In this document: piece by piece, positions 16,434 to 23,706 of the stretch | Numbering within the stretch: the first letter of the stretch is position 1 | How the letters are laid out: each line of letters begins with the position of its first letter | Assembly (NCBI RefSeq): GCF_017815535.1 | Contig: NZ_CP072596.1 | Coordinates: 1,364,001-1,428,000, forward strand | Origin: Tessaracoccus sp. MC1865 | GTDB taxonomy: Bacteria; Actinomycetota; Actinomycetes; Propionibacteriales; Propionibacteriaceae | Direction of reading: 5' to 3' | Length of the DNA stretch: 64,000 nucleotides | The notes under the pieces: model-generated | What the model was told of the DNA's origin: nothing | What the model saw: only the letters and a program-made list of their open reading frames with translations | Databases searched by the model: none | Position numbers and translations under genes: made by a program

Positions 16434-17189
16434 TCACTGCTCCTGGGCGTTGATGATGGTGGCGAGGGCGGCGGCGTAGTCGGTGGCGATCCCGGAACCC
16501 GGTGCGTAGCGGCTGACGGGTAGGCCGGCGGTGTAGGCGTCGCGGGCGGCGACTGCTTCCCTGATGGGGGTGGTGACTCGGCCGGGCCATTGCTGCGTGA
16601 GCTGGTCGACGACGTCGCGGTCGAGGAGCCGGCGGGCGTCGTAGCGGGTGGGGATGATCCAGTGGATCTTCTGCCCCCGACGGAGCCTGGGGGCGATCCT
16701 GTGCTCGATGACGTCTTGGAGTCGGGTGAGCTGGTCATAGGCCTCGGTCTCGCACGCCACGGCCGCGATCACCTGGTCAGCGGCAGCGAGCGCGGCGAGC
16801 GTGACCAGGCCGAGCGCTGGCGGGGTGTCGATGACGACGTCGTCCCAGTCGTGGAGGTCGGGCAGGTAGTCACGAAGCGCCGTGATGACCTCGGGTCGCT
16901 GATCCAGGTCGGCCAGATCGTGGGTGCCGGCCAGCACCCACGCGCCGTCGACGCTGGGGGCCGGCACGGCAGCCTGCTCGGCGGTGGCGCTGCCGAGCAG
17001 AACCTCCGACGCGACTGCCTCGACCGGTGAGGAGTCGGTGAGTCCCATGCGGGTGGTGAGGTTGCCCTGCTGGTCCAGGTCGATCGCGAGGACTCTGCGG
17101 CCGCGATCAGCTAGGGCCGCGACGAGGTCGGCGGCGGTGGTGGTCTTCGTGGAGCCACCCTTGGACAGGGCGACGGCGTAGGTCGTCAT
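16434..17189 (-). CDS. parA: ParA-family partition ATPase
   Basis: 251 residues. The deviant Walker A KGGSTKTTTA is at about residues 10-19, Walker A' region ROW VLAIDLDQQGN follows, and Walker B is DDVVIDTPPALG. This is the ParA/MinD family of plasmid-partition ATPases; the lack of an N-terminal DNA-binding domain places it among small (type Ib-like) ParAs. It works with the coupled downstream protein on a centromere, possibly the repeated CACTAAC-like sequence just upstream (17200-17222). Its presence suggests the element has, or had, a plasmid-like phase. Confidence 0.87.
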   Translation of the reverse strand: MTTYAVALSKGGSTKTTTAADLVAALADRGRRVLAIDLDQQGNLTTRMGLTDSSPVEAVASEVLLGSATAEQAAVPAPSVDGAWVLAGTHDLADLDQRPEVITALRDYLPDLHDWDDVVIDTPPALGLVTLAALAAADQVIAAVACETEAYDQLTRLQDVIEHRIAPRLRRGQKIHWIIPTRYDARRLLDRDVVDQLTQQWPGRVTTPIREAVAARDAYTAGLPVSRYAPGSGIATDYAAALATIINAQEQ

Positions 17190-17255
17190 CGAAAGATCAT
17201 CCTTACTAGTGGTGTTAGTGAGTGTAGCGGGGCTAGTGTCGACAGCGGTGTGGTG

Positions 17256-17541
17256 TCAGCCGTTCGGCTGACGCTTCTTCTCGAACTCCCGGCGGGCCTC
17301 GACGATGAGGAGGCGGGCGCAGTCTGGGCAGTACCAGTGGGCAAGGCTCGGGCGGCGCTTCGGGTCGTCGGGGCGGAGCAGCTTGCGGATCATCTCGCTG
17401 ATCTCGGTGCAGGGTCGCCAGCCGCGCTCCTGCGCGGCGCCTGCTGCGGTCTGCTTGTCGCCCTTGGCGATCCAGGTGCGGGGGGGCGTATCCCCGGCAG
17501 GCGGCTCGTCGGCAGGTGAACTGCCACGCGATGGGTTCCAT
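17256..17541 (-). pseudogene. Small zinc-ribbon-like protein gene with frameshift at a C7 run
   Basis: The ATG at 17541 has the conserved leader CTAGGAG-N8-ATG. Its frame reads MEPIAWQFTCRRAACRGYAP and then loses protein-like character. After a run of seven C (minus strand; G7 on plus, 17480-17486) the +1 frame reads a coherent protein: RTWIAKGDKQTAAG, GWRPCTEI, LAHWYCPDCARLL and a basic end, stopping at 17256. One fewer C would join the two into ~95 residues with a CxxC knuckle. It may be a real indel, a slippage-controlled gene or a sequencing error. Confidence 0.6.
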
Positions 17542-17591
17542 GTGAGTACTCCTAGTGGTCTGAGTGAGGGTGGTGGGGTGAGCGGTTGTGC

Positions 17592-18890
17592 TTAGGGGGC
17601 CATTGTGTCGTCGAGGTCTGACATTTCTGGGGGGTTGGCGATGATGTGGGCGTAGTCGGGTTCGCTGGCGAGGGTGTTAGTGAGGTGGGCGATCGCGGCG
17701 GCGGCGGAGGCGATCTCCTGATCGCGAGCGGATGCGGGGAGCTGGTGGATGAGTCGGCCAGCGGCGGCAGCGATCGCGTAGCGCTTGTGGAGGTTGTCGG
17801 TGTCGATGTTGGGGTCGGTGAGCATGTCGCGGATGAGGGTGGAGGCCAGCGACGGGGCGATGCTGGGCAGTTGCAGGGCGATGGTGAGGCTGCCTGGGTC
17901 GTGCTCGAAGGCTTCGGCGGGGTCCTTCGGGGTTTGCTGGTCGAGGTGCGAGCTGAGGATCAGCTCGCGCGGGTCCAGCCCGTGGGCGGTGTAGGTGGCG
18001 AAGTCGCGTGCTGCGGCTGCCCGTCCGGCTGCGTCGGCGTCAGTGGCTGCCAGGACGATTCGGCTGGCGGGGGCGGCGGCGGTGATGAGCGCGGCCTGGT
18101 CATCGGTTAGGGCGGTTCCCATCGGGGCAAGTCCGACGGCGGAGCCCTGCCCTGCCAGGGTGATGGCGACGGCGTCCATGGGCCCCTCGACTCGGACCGG
18201 GGTGGCTCCGCGGTTCAGTGCGGCGCGTCCTTCGTCGAGGCCGAACAGGAGCTGGCCCTTGTCGAAGATGGTGGTGGTGGGGCTGTTGATGTACTTGGGG
18301 GTGCCGGCGGGGGCGCCGGGGGCGCAGCGGGCGGAGAACCCGACGATGAGACCGGCGCTGTTGGTGACGGCGAAGGTCACGCGGTCGCGGAAGATGTCGA
18401 TAAGGGTGCCGCGCTTGCTCACGGTGGCGAGCCCTGCGGCGACGAGGTCGGCGTCGGCGGCGTTGAGGGTGGCGCGAAGGTGGTCGACGAGGGTGGTCCA
18501 ACCTGCCGGGGCGTAGCCGATGGTGTAGCCGGCGGTGTCGATAACCGGGCCGAAGCGTGCGTGCATGTAGCGCTGGGCTCCCGAGCCGGTGTACTGCCCG
18601 GTGTAGAAATCGGCAGCCGCCTGGACGAGGCGCTGAAGGTGGGCATCCTCGGCGGACAGTGCCGGTGCTGTGGTGACCGTGGCGGTCATCGCGGCGCGGA
18701 GGATCTCCAGCGTCTCGTTCGGGCTGGCGTCCGGGGCGATCCGGGTGAGGAGCGCTGACGCGGTGTCCTCAGCGGTGACCAGCTGCTCGACGGCGGTCTT
18801 GAGCTCGGCCCACAGCGGTGAGCCGGTCAGGATGCCGATCTCACGGGCGGGCATGGTGTCGAGGAGGGCCTCGTCGAGCGTGCGGGTCAT
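17592..18890 (-). CDS. DnaG-like primase core (catalytic core plus toprim) without zinc finger
   Basis: 432 residues. Residues ~85-200 match the DnaG N-terminal catalytic core (YMHARFGPVIDTAGYTIGYAP, DIFRDRVTFAV, FSARC, PKYINSP, FDKGQLLFGL). The toprim part follows with the acidic VEGPMDAVAI (Glu near 231) and AATDADAAG. The usual N-terminal zinc-binding domain is absent. Such truncated primases are typical of actinobacterial plasmids and prime replication or the transferred strand. AAGGAA precedes the ATG. It shares orientation with parA and the small genes upstream, suggesting a replication/maintenance block. Confidence 0.85.
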   Translation of the reverse strand: MTRTLDEALLDTMPAREIGILTGSPLWAELKTAVEQLVTAEDTASALLTRIAPDASPNETLEILRAAMTATVTTAPALSAEDAHLQRLVQAAADFYTGQYTGSGAQRYMHARFGPVIDTAGYTIGYAPAGWTTLVDHLRATLNAADADLVAAGLATVSKRGTLIDIFRDRVTFAVTNSAGLIVGFSARCAPGAPAGTPKYINSPTTTIFDKGQLLFGLDEGRAALNRGATPVRVEGPMDAVAITLAGQGSAVGLAPMGTALTDDQAALITAAAPASRIVLAATDADAAGRAAAARDFATYTAHGLDPRELILSSHLDQQTPKDPAEAFEHDPGSLTIALQLPSIAPSLASTLIRDMLTDPNIDTDNLHKRYAIAAAAGRLIHQLPASARDQEIASAAAAIAHLTNTLASEPDYAHIIANPPEMSDLDDTMAP

Positions 18891-18922
18891 GGGTCTGGGT
18901 TCCTTGCTTGGGAGTCTACGGC

Positions 18923-19273
18923 TTAGGCGCCGGCCGGGGTGTGGCCGAGGAGTAGATCGGCGGCTGCCTGGGGGATCGAGGTGAACTCCTCGTCATCGTC
19001 GCCAAGGATGAGGACGTCTCCGACGAGCGGGCCGGTGGGGTGGCCGAACAGGAGAGTGGCCGGCATGTTGACCCCCCGGCGACCGGTGATCCGTCCCCAC
19101 TCGTCGACCACGACGACCAGACCGGCCTCCTCGGCAACGTCGCTGTAGACGGTCTCGATGTAGTCGGCGCCGATCGCCGCAGCGATGGTGCGCCAGTGGT
19201 TCTCGACCTCGACGAGAGTGGGAGTGCCCTGATCAGGGATGAGAAGGCCGGTGATGGTGGCGGTGTTGCTCAT
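18923..19273 (-). CDS. DUF3846 domain protein
   Basis: 116 residues. The pattern fits DUF3846: a central VYSDVAEEAGLVVVVDEWGRITGRRGVNMPA-type core (residues ~42-72) followed by GPLVGDVLILG. These small proteins are found on actinobacterial plasmids and phages, often next to ArdA-like or DUF4192 genes; function unknown. CTAGGAG with ACTCACC precedes the ATG, a leader shared with four other genes in this block. Confidence 0.72.
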   Translation of the reverse strand: MSNTATITGLLIPDQGTPTLVEVENHWRTIAAAIGADYIETVYSDVAEEAGLVVVVDEWGRITGRRGVNMPATLLFGHPTGPLVGDVLILGDDDEEFTSIPQAAADLLLGHTPAGA

Positions 19274-19310
19274 GGTGAGTTCTCCTAGCGGGGTGAGTGG
19301 TGTGAGTGGG

Positions 19311-19529
19311 TTAGGCGGTGACGCGGCGGATGGCGTCGTCGATGAGTCGCTGCTGGTTGCGGCTGGAGGCCAGGGTGGTGATCTGGTCGGACCACCAGGA
19401 CAGGTAGCGGTCGCTGAAGCGGTCGCCGTCCTTGGTGACGAGGATGGTGCCCTTGGGTCCGGTGATGTTGACGCCGGAGTTGCCCAGGTCGTTGGTGTAG
19501 CTGGTGACGGTCACGGTATCGAGGGCCAT
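19311..19529 (-). CDS. Small plasmid-type protein, unknown
   Basis: 72 residues starting at the ATG at 19529, directly after the shared CTAGGAGCACTCACC leader. It begins with a beta-rich segment (ALDTVTVTSYTNDLG, TILVTKDGDRFSDRY) and ends in a helix (NQQRLIDDAIRRVTA). Longer frames extend into the upstream repeat cassette but are not conserved between cassette copies, so they are not part of the gene. No family recognised. Confidence 0.6.
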   Translation of the reverse strand: MALDTVTVTSYTNDLGNSGVNITGPKGTILVTKDGDRFSDRYLSWWSDQITTLASSRNQQRLIDDAIRRVTA

Positions 19530-19939
19530 GGTGAGTGCTCCTAGTGGTGCGTGTGGGCTTGGCTGGTCCCGCCTTTGTTTTTGCCCTTCTGGGCGATGGG
19601 AATCCTGGACGGGAGCGGGGTTGCTGTCCGCCCCCGGAGCCCGGGGACCGGAGCGAAATCGTCGGCGGAGTATGCGAGCTTGCGAGCGCGTCGGTGATTT
19701 CGTGAGGACCGGTAGGGAGCGCGGAGCGCTGGGGGTGGCGGCGTTCTCGCGGACGGCCACGATGGAGACGCCAGAAGGGAAAAATTGGGTTGACACGTAG
19801 TGTCTGGGGTCGCGCCGTAGGCGTGTCGTTGTGGCACGCGGAGCGTGCTGCCGGCCCTGTGGGCCAGTGGTCTGCCGGCGCCGTAGGCGTCGACGTTTCG
19901 GGGTTCTGGGGTGTGCGAGGGGATTGGTTCCCCTCGCCC
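19527..19939. repeat. Hairpin-rich intergenic cassette, copy A
   Basis: This non-coding stretch is nearly identical by eye to copies at 21475-21892 and 22829-23158. In the direction of the minus-strand genes it ends exactly at the ATG of the gene it precedes. Small perfect hairpins follow each other: GACAC-GTA-GTGTC (19792-19804), CGCC-GTA-GGCG (19813-19823), GCACGC-GGA-GCGTGC (19834-19848), GGCCC-TGT-GGGCC (19853-19865), CGCC-GTA-GGCG (19879-19889) and GCGAGGGG/CCCCTCGC (19915-19937). Open frames in it carry indels between copies, so it is not coding. Confidence 0.85.
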
Positions 19940-19958
19940 GGGCCCCGTCGGGGCCCGG
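19915..19958 (-). terminator. Paired hairpins after the 201-residue gene
   Basis: On the minus strand, 20-60 bp after the stop at 19978, come CCGGGCCCC-GAC-GGGGCCCGG (19958-19938, 9-bp stem, triloop) and GCGAGGGG-AACCAAT-CCCCTCGC (19937-19915). No T-run follows. They probably end the upstream transcript before the next cassette-driven gene. Confidence 0.5.
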
Positions 19959-19977
19959 AGCGTTGGGTGTCGTTCGG

Positions 19978-20583
19978 CTACATGGTCTCGGCCGCGATGT
20001 CGTAGCCCTTCCATGGGCTGCGTCCGGCCACCGCGCGGCTCGCGGATGGATGTTCGCGGGCGGTGACGATCGGTGCGCCGTCGAACTGCCATTGGGCCGG
20101 GTAGTGTTCCTGAGCCCACGCGGTGACGTTCTTCGTCTTGGCGGGGACGGCGGGCAGGTCGCGCCATCCGGGCATCGCGTGGTCGTGCCACGCGATCACC
20201 ACCTCGCTTTCGGCTCCGATGCGGTGCCATTGGCACTGTTCGCAGATCGCCTGATACATGAGCTTTCCGGGCAGCGGTGCGGCGGTGTGGTCGTGGTCAT
20301 CCTCGTCGCAGCGGGTATCTGCGGACAGGACCACGAGGCTGTGGCCGGACTCCAGATTGACGTCACGCACTGTGAAGAGCGGGTTCCACGTGTGCCACAT
20401 GTGGCTGCGCGGGATGCAACCGAAGTGGCCGTGCTCCGCGATGTAGCGGTCCCACGCGGCTTCCAGCTCCGTCACCGGGTAGTAGTCGGTGGTGTAGGCG
20501 AGCGGCGCGCCGTGCCAGGGGGTCTCAGCGACCTCCTGGCGGCGCAGCTCGTCGAGGTCGAACAGGCAGTCTTGATCCAGCAT
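19978..20583 (-). CDS. Plasmid-borne protein resembling DUF6349
   Basis: 201 residues. It opens MLDQDCLFDLDELRRQ, then WHGAPLAYTTDYYPVTELEAAW, RSHMWHTWNP, CDEDDHDHTAAPLPGKLMY and ends RSPWKGYDIAAE. This order of conserved Trp/His/Cys blocks is what I recall for DUF6349, a family on actinobacterial plasmids; the name is from memory and not checked. CEQCQWHRIG with nearby His may bind a metal. It starts 4 nt after the stop of the 90-residue gene upstream. Confidence 0.65.
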   Translation of the reverse strand: MLDQDCLFDLDELRRQEVAETPWHGAPLAYTTDYYPVTELEAAWDRYIAEHGHFGCIPRSHMWHTWNPLFTVRDVNLESGHSLVVLSADTRCDEDDHDHTAAPLPGKLMYQAICEQCQWHRIGAESEVVIAWHDHAMPGWRDLPAVPAKTKNVTAWAQEHYPAQWQFDGAPIVTAREHPSASRAVAGRSPWKGYDIAAETM

Positions 20584-20587
20584 GGTC

Positions 20588-20860
20588 CTAGCTCTCGTCG
20601 TCTCGGATGCGGATGTGGGTGACCTTCGGCAGCGCAGCTGCGAGAGTGAGGATCCACTCGTAGGCGGCGCGGGTGCCCTCGATGTGGATGACCGCGTCGC
20701 TGGGCGTGTCGTTCTCGACGACGTCGGCCAGCATGTCGAGCCACTTGGCGAACCGCTCGCCGCTGTGGTCGCTGGTGAGGCTCTCGTGGACGGTGAGGTG
20801 GGGGCTGCTCCAGATGGCGTCGCCCTTCGGGGTGAGCGCTGCGCAGACGATTTCGGCCAT
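20588..20860 (-). CDS. Small hypothetical protein
   Basis: 90 residues, acidic, with a beta-alpha-beta look: AEIVCAALTPKGDAIW, a middle helix FAKWLDMLADVVEND and a final KVTHIRIRDDES. No family recognised. It sits between a 105-residue gene and the DUF6349-like gene with short gaps, all minus strand, so the four genes 21477-19978 form one probable transcript. Confidence 0.6.
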   Translation of the reverse strand: MAEIVCAALTPKGDAIWSSPHLTVHESLTSDHSGERFAKWLDMLADVVENDTPSDAVIHIEGTRAAYEWILTLAAALPKVTHIRIRDDES

Positions 20861-20887
20861 GATCGGGTCGCCTTCGAGTGGTGAGTG

Positions 20888-21205
20888 TCAGTGGGTGGGG
20901 AACTTCGGGACGGGGGCGATCTCGAAGATGTCGCCCTCGACGTAGTTGAGCATCTGGCCGGTGGCTGGGTGGGTCGCGGTGTAGTGGTAATCACCGTCGA
21001 TCCAGTCGATGTTCCATCCGGCGTCCATGAGCGCGTCGACGAGCTGATCGTCGCCGCCGGACCCGGCGAAGAAGGCGATGGTGCCGCCTGCGGCGAGCTG
21101 AGGGTCGCTGCCGAGGATGCGGCCGACTTCCGCGACGGTGGTGGGGCGCTGGGTACGGATCAGATCGAGCTGGGCGGCGATCGCGGCCCAAAAGGTGGAG
21201 AGCAT
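20888..21205 (-). CDS. Small hypothetical protein
   Basis: 105 residues from the ATG at 21205, with AAAGGA 5 nt upstream fixing the start. The C-terminal half (DALMDAGWNIDWIDGDYHYTAT..., residues ~60-95) has a beta-hairpin character and a final NYVEGDIFEIAPVP. No recognised family; neighbours are likewise small plasmid proteins. Confidence 0.6.
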   Translation of the reverse strand: MLSTFWAAIAAQLDLIRTQRPTTVAEVGRILGSDPQLAAGGTIAFFAGSGGDDQLVDALMDAGWNIDWIDGDYHYTATHPATGQMLNYVEGDIFEIAPVPKFPTH

Positions 21206-21219
21206 GCGGGTGGGTCCTT

Positions 21220-21477
21220 TCAGTGAGCGGCGCGGTAGTAGGAGAGGCCTGCGGGGGTGACGGCGTGCACCTGGCCCTGGGTGCGGCCGTAGGAGTCGGC
21301 CGGCAGGGCGTTGAAAGCCGCCTCGGCCTTGTCCTTGGTGGTGTAGAGGTTGGCCCCGTGGCCGGGGGTTCCCGGGTCGATGTTCGGGTGGCCTTGGTTG
21401 AGGGCGGCGCCGAACACCGTCACCCACTCCGAGCCGGTTTCGCGGCGACCGATGGCCCAATACGTCGCGTTCTTCAT
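21220..21477 (-). CDS. Small hypothetical protein headed by repeat cassette B
   Basis: 85 residues. The ATG at 21477 follows CTAGGAGCACTCACC. The sequence alternates short strands and a helix (WAIGRRETGSEWVTVFG, LYTTKDKAEAAFNALP) and ends TPAGLSYYRAAH. It could be a single-domain DNA- or protein-binding module but no family is recognised. It is the first gene after cassette B. Confidence 0.6.
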   Translation of the reverse strand: MKNATYWAIGRRETGSEWVTVFGAALNQGHPNIDPGTPGHGANLYTTKDKAEAAFNALPADSYGRTQGQVHAVTPAGLSYYRAAH

Positions 21478-21892
21478 GGTGAGTGCTCCTAGTGGTGTGT
21501 GTGGGGCTTGGCTGGTCCCGCCTTTGTTTTTGCCCTTCTGGGCGATCGTGGATCTTGGGCGGGAGCGGGGTTGCTGTCCGCCCCCCGGTAGCCCGGGGAC
21601 CGGAGCGAAATCGTCGGCGGAATAAGCGAGCTTGCGAGCGCGTCGGTGATTTCGTGAGGACCGGTAGGGAGCGCGGAGCGCTGGGGGTGGCGGCGTTCTC
21701 GCGGACGGCCACGATGGAGACGCCAGAAGGGAGAAAATGGGTTGACACGTAGTGTCTGGGGTCGCGCCGTAGGCGTGTCGTTGTGGCACGCGGAGCGTGC
21801 TGCCGGCCCTGTGGGCCAGTGGTCTGCCGGCGCCGTAGGCGTCGACGTTTCGGGGTTCTGGGGTGTGCGAGGGGATTGGTTCCCCTCGCCCC
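21475..21892. repeat. Hairpin-rich intergenic cassette, copy B
   Basis: Second copy of the cassette, between the DUF4192 gene stop (21932) and the 85-residue gene start (21477). The same hairpins occur: GACAC-GTA-GTGTC at 21744-21756, CGCC-GTA-GGCG at 21765-21775, GCACGC-GGA-GCGTGC at 21786-21800, GCGAGGGG/CCCCTCGC at 21867-21889. Differences from copy A are a few substitutions and indels around 21541-21595. Confidence 0.85.
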
Positions 21893-21918
21893 GTGGGGGC
21901 CGGCTCGATGCCGGCCCC
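21867..21918 (-). terminator. Paired hairpins after the DUF4192 gene
   Basis: Read on the minus strand, GGGGCCGGC-ATCGA-GCCGGCCCC (21918-21896, 9-bp stem) is followed by GCGAGGGG-AACCAAT-CCCCTCGC (21889-21867), 14 bp and more after the stop at 21932. The first hairpin differs completely in sequence from the one after the 201-residue gene yet has the same size and place. Confidence 0.5.
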
Positions 21919-21931
21919 GGGGAGGCTGTGG

Positions 21932-22831
21932 CTACGGTCGCCACGTCTTCGGGTCGATCCCTCGGGTCAGGATGGCGTCAAGGATGGGCACCAGCTCGTG
22001 GTCCGGGTCGACGTTGCGCAGCTGCTCGTGGGACTCGGTGAGGGCCGCGCCACCTCCGCTGAGCCACGCTGCCCACGCCATGATGGCCACGGCGTCACCC
22101 TCGGCCTCGTCGAGGGCGTTGCGGCGGATCTCGATGAGGCGCGGCAGCCACTGGCTGGCCTCGTCACGGGTCATCGTGTCGATGAGGGCGCCAATGTGCT
22201 CGTGCACGCCAGCCACGGCCTGAAGGGCCTCCGCCATCGTCAGCGCCGACACCCTCGCCAGCAGATTGCGGGTGAACTCGTAGCGCGCCTCGCTGGTGGG
22301 GTGCTGCTCCTGGAGCTCTGCGAGCGCGTCGGGCTCCTCGTCGGCTAGTGCGCTGCGGTCGGCTGCCGGGCGCATGGCGGCGACGACGTCGTCGCGGCTC
22401 TGGTGGATCGTGTGATCCTCGTACAGTGCGCTGAGCACTGGGGTGCTGGACCGGAGATCGACGGGCTGCGCGTCGTAGATGCTGCCGTCGTCGGCGGCGT
22501 GCCATGCGGTGGCCGCGTCCGTGACGAGGAAGTGAAGCATGTCCACCTCGAAGTGTGCGACGAACGCTGCGACCTTCCTCGCGATGGCGTGGGGGTCCTG
22601 CTCGGTGTAGACCAGCACGATGATCTCGGTGACGTCGTTGGTGTGGATGGCGTCGACCAGCTGGTTCGGGGTTGTATCCATCTCGGACAGGTCGAGACGT
22701 CCGCAGAACAGCGGGTTGTTACCGCGCATGGCCATGACGACCACGGACTCGCTCGGGTAGAACCCGTACATGGTGACGGTGGTGGCAAGCAGGTCGTCGA
22801 CGGTGCTGATGCTCATGGTCTTCTTGTTCAT
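21932..22831 (-). CDS. DUF4192 domain protein
   Basis: 299 residues from the ATG at 22831. The start has the DUF4192 pattern: STVDDLLATTVTMYGFYPSES, VVVMAMRG, RLDLSEMD, then TEIIVLVYTEQD. The C-terminal half is helical (ARYEFTRNLLARVSALTMAEAL, MAWAAWLSGGGAAL). DUF4192 proteins are common on actinobacterial chromosomes and plasmids; function unknown. It is preceded by cassette C and followed by cassette B, making it a one-gene unit between repeats. Confidence 0.82.
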   Translation of the reverse strand: MNKKTMSISTVDDLLATTVTMYGFYPSESVVVMAMRGNNPLFCGRLDLSEMDTTPNQLVDAIHTNDVTEIIVLVYTEQDPHAIARKVAAFVAHFEVDMLHFLVTDAATAWHAADDGSIYDAQPVDLRSSTPVLSALYEDHTIHQSRDDVVAAMRPAADRSALADEEPDALAELQEQHPTSEARYEFTRNLLARVSALTMAEALQAVAGVHEHIGALIDTMTRDEASQWLPRLIEIRRNALDEAEGDAVAIMAWAAWLSGGGAALTESHEQLRNVDPDHELVPILDAILTRGIDPKTWRP

Positions 22832-23158
22832 GGTGAGTGCTCCTAGCGGCGTGTGGGGGGCTTGGCTGGTCCCGCCTTTGTTTTTGCCCTTCTGGGCGAT
22901 GGGAATCCTGGACGGGAGCGGGGTTGCTGTCCGCCCCCCGGAGCCCGGGGACCGGAGCGAAATCGTCGGCGGAATAAGCGAGCTTGCGAGCGCGTCGGTG
23001 ATTTCGTGAGGACCGGTAGGGAGCGCGTAGCGCTGGTGGTGGCGGCGTTCTCGCGGACGGCCACGATGGAAACGCCAGAAGGGAAAAATTGGGTTGACAC
23101 GTAGTGTCTGGGGTCGCGCCGTCAGGCGTGTCGTTGTGGCACGCGGAGCGTGCTGCCG
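22829..23158. repeat. Hairpin-rich intergenic cassette, copy C (shorter)
   Basis: Third copy, upstream of the DUF4192 gene. It matches copies A and B up to 23158 and then diverges, lacking the last hairpins. GACAC-GTA-GTGTC is at 23096-23108. The next hairpin carries an extra C but only in its loop (CGCC-GTCA-GGCG, from ~23117), leaving the stem intact. GCACGC-GGA-GCGTGC is at 23139-23153. Confidence 0.82.
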
Positions 23159-23274
23159 ACCTTTCCCCCGGTGTGGCACGAGCTGCACGGTGCCTCGGTT
23201 CTTAGGCGGCGATGTCGTGGCGCGGGCGACAGGTGGGAGTGGCTGCTGGCCGATCGGACAGTTTCCTGATCGAA

Positions 23275-23286
23275 GACCGTCCGGTC
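23275..23286. promoter_or_regulatory. Palindrome in the region upstream of the peptide/two-component operon
   Basis: GACCG-TC-CGGTC (23275-23286) lies in 23159-23517, a 359-bp gene-free stretch between cassette C and the signal-peptide gene. CCGATCGG lies nearby (about 23250). GCTATC just downstream of the palindrome could be a -10. It could be a binding site for a response regulator, but nothing beyond position supports this. Confidence 0.3.
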
Positions 23287-23517
23287 GGACACGCTATCCC
23301 GGTAGGCAGTCCTCTCTCCCGGAGCGTTCAGTAGCGTGAGGCGGGACACAAGCAGATCGTTGGGCGTCACGGATGGAACTGCCGTTTGCGGGCGAGTCTC
23401 ATCCGCACGTCGGAGTGGGCCGTGATGTGCTGCCGTAGCTGGGGGCAGGGTCTCGGACGTGAGTTTGTGTCGGTAGGTTGGCGGCAGATCATGCCCGTAA
23501 AGCTTGAGGGGACCCTG

Positions 23518-23706
23518 ATGCAACTCCGTTTTCGATTGGCGACGGCCCTGTTGATTACTACGTTCGCTGCGTGGCCTGGCAGCGCGGCGGCGGCCTCGCC
23601 GACGCACGGGATGCCGACGGTGGAGCAAGCTGCGGTGCAGACCGTGGCAGCAGGGGCCTGCCCGTGGCTGATGCGGCTGCTGGGCATCTGTGACCGGGGC
23701 GCATGA
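23518..23706 (+). CDS. Short secreted peptide precursor, candidate signal peptide for the adjacent kinase
   Basis: 62 residues from the ATG at 23518, chosen because GAGGGGA lies 7 nt upstream; an ATG at 23491 lacks a site. Residues 1-25 are a signal peptide with AAA cleavage region. The predicted mature part is about 36 residues ending in ACPWLMRLLGICDRGA, where two Cys bracket nine mainly hydrophobic residues and could form a ring by disulfide or other linkage. The stop overlaps the start of the histidine kinase gene (ATGA). The layout resembles peptide-pheromone/kinase/regulator operons; the sequence resembles none that I know. Confidence 0.65.
   Translation: MQLRFRLATALLITTFAAWPGSAAAASPTHGMPTVEQAAVQTVAAGACPWLMRLLGICDRGA

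Noticed and set aside
19541-20236. Coding frames running through cassette copy A (and the equivalents in B and C)
   Set aside because: The three copies differ by indels that shift frame, so no protein is conserved; the conserved feature is the hairpin structure.
19527-23158. CRISPR array
   Set aside because: The repeats are three long copies separated by genes, not short repeats with uniform spacers; no cas genes are present.
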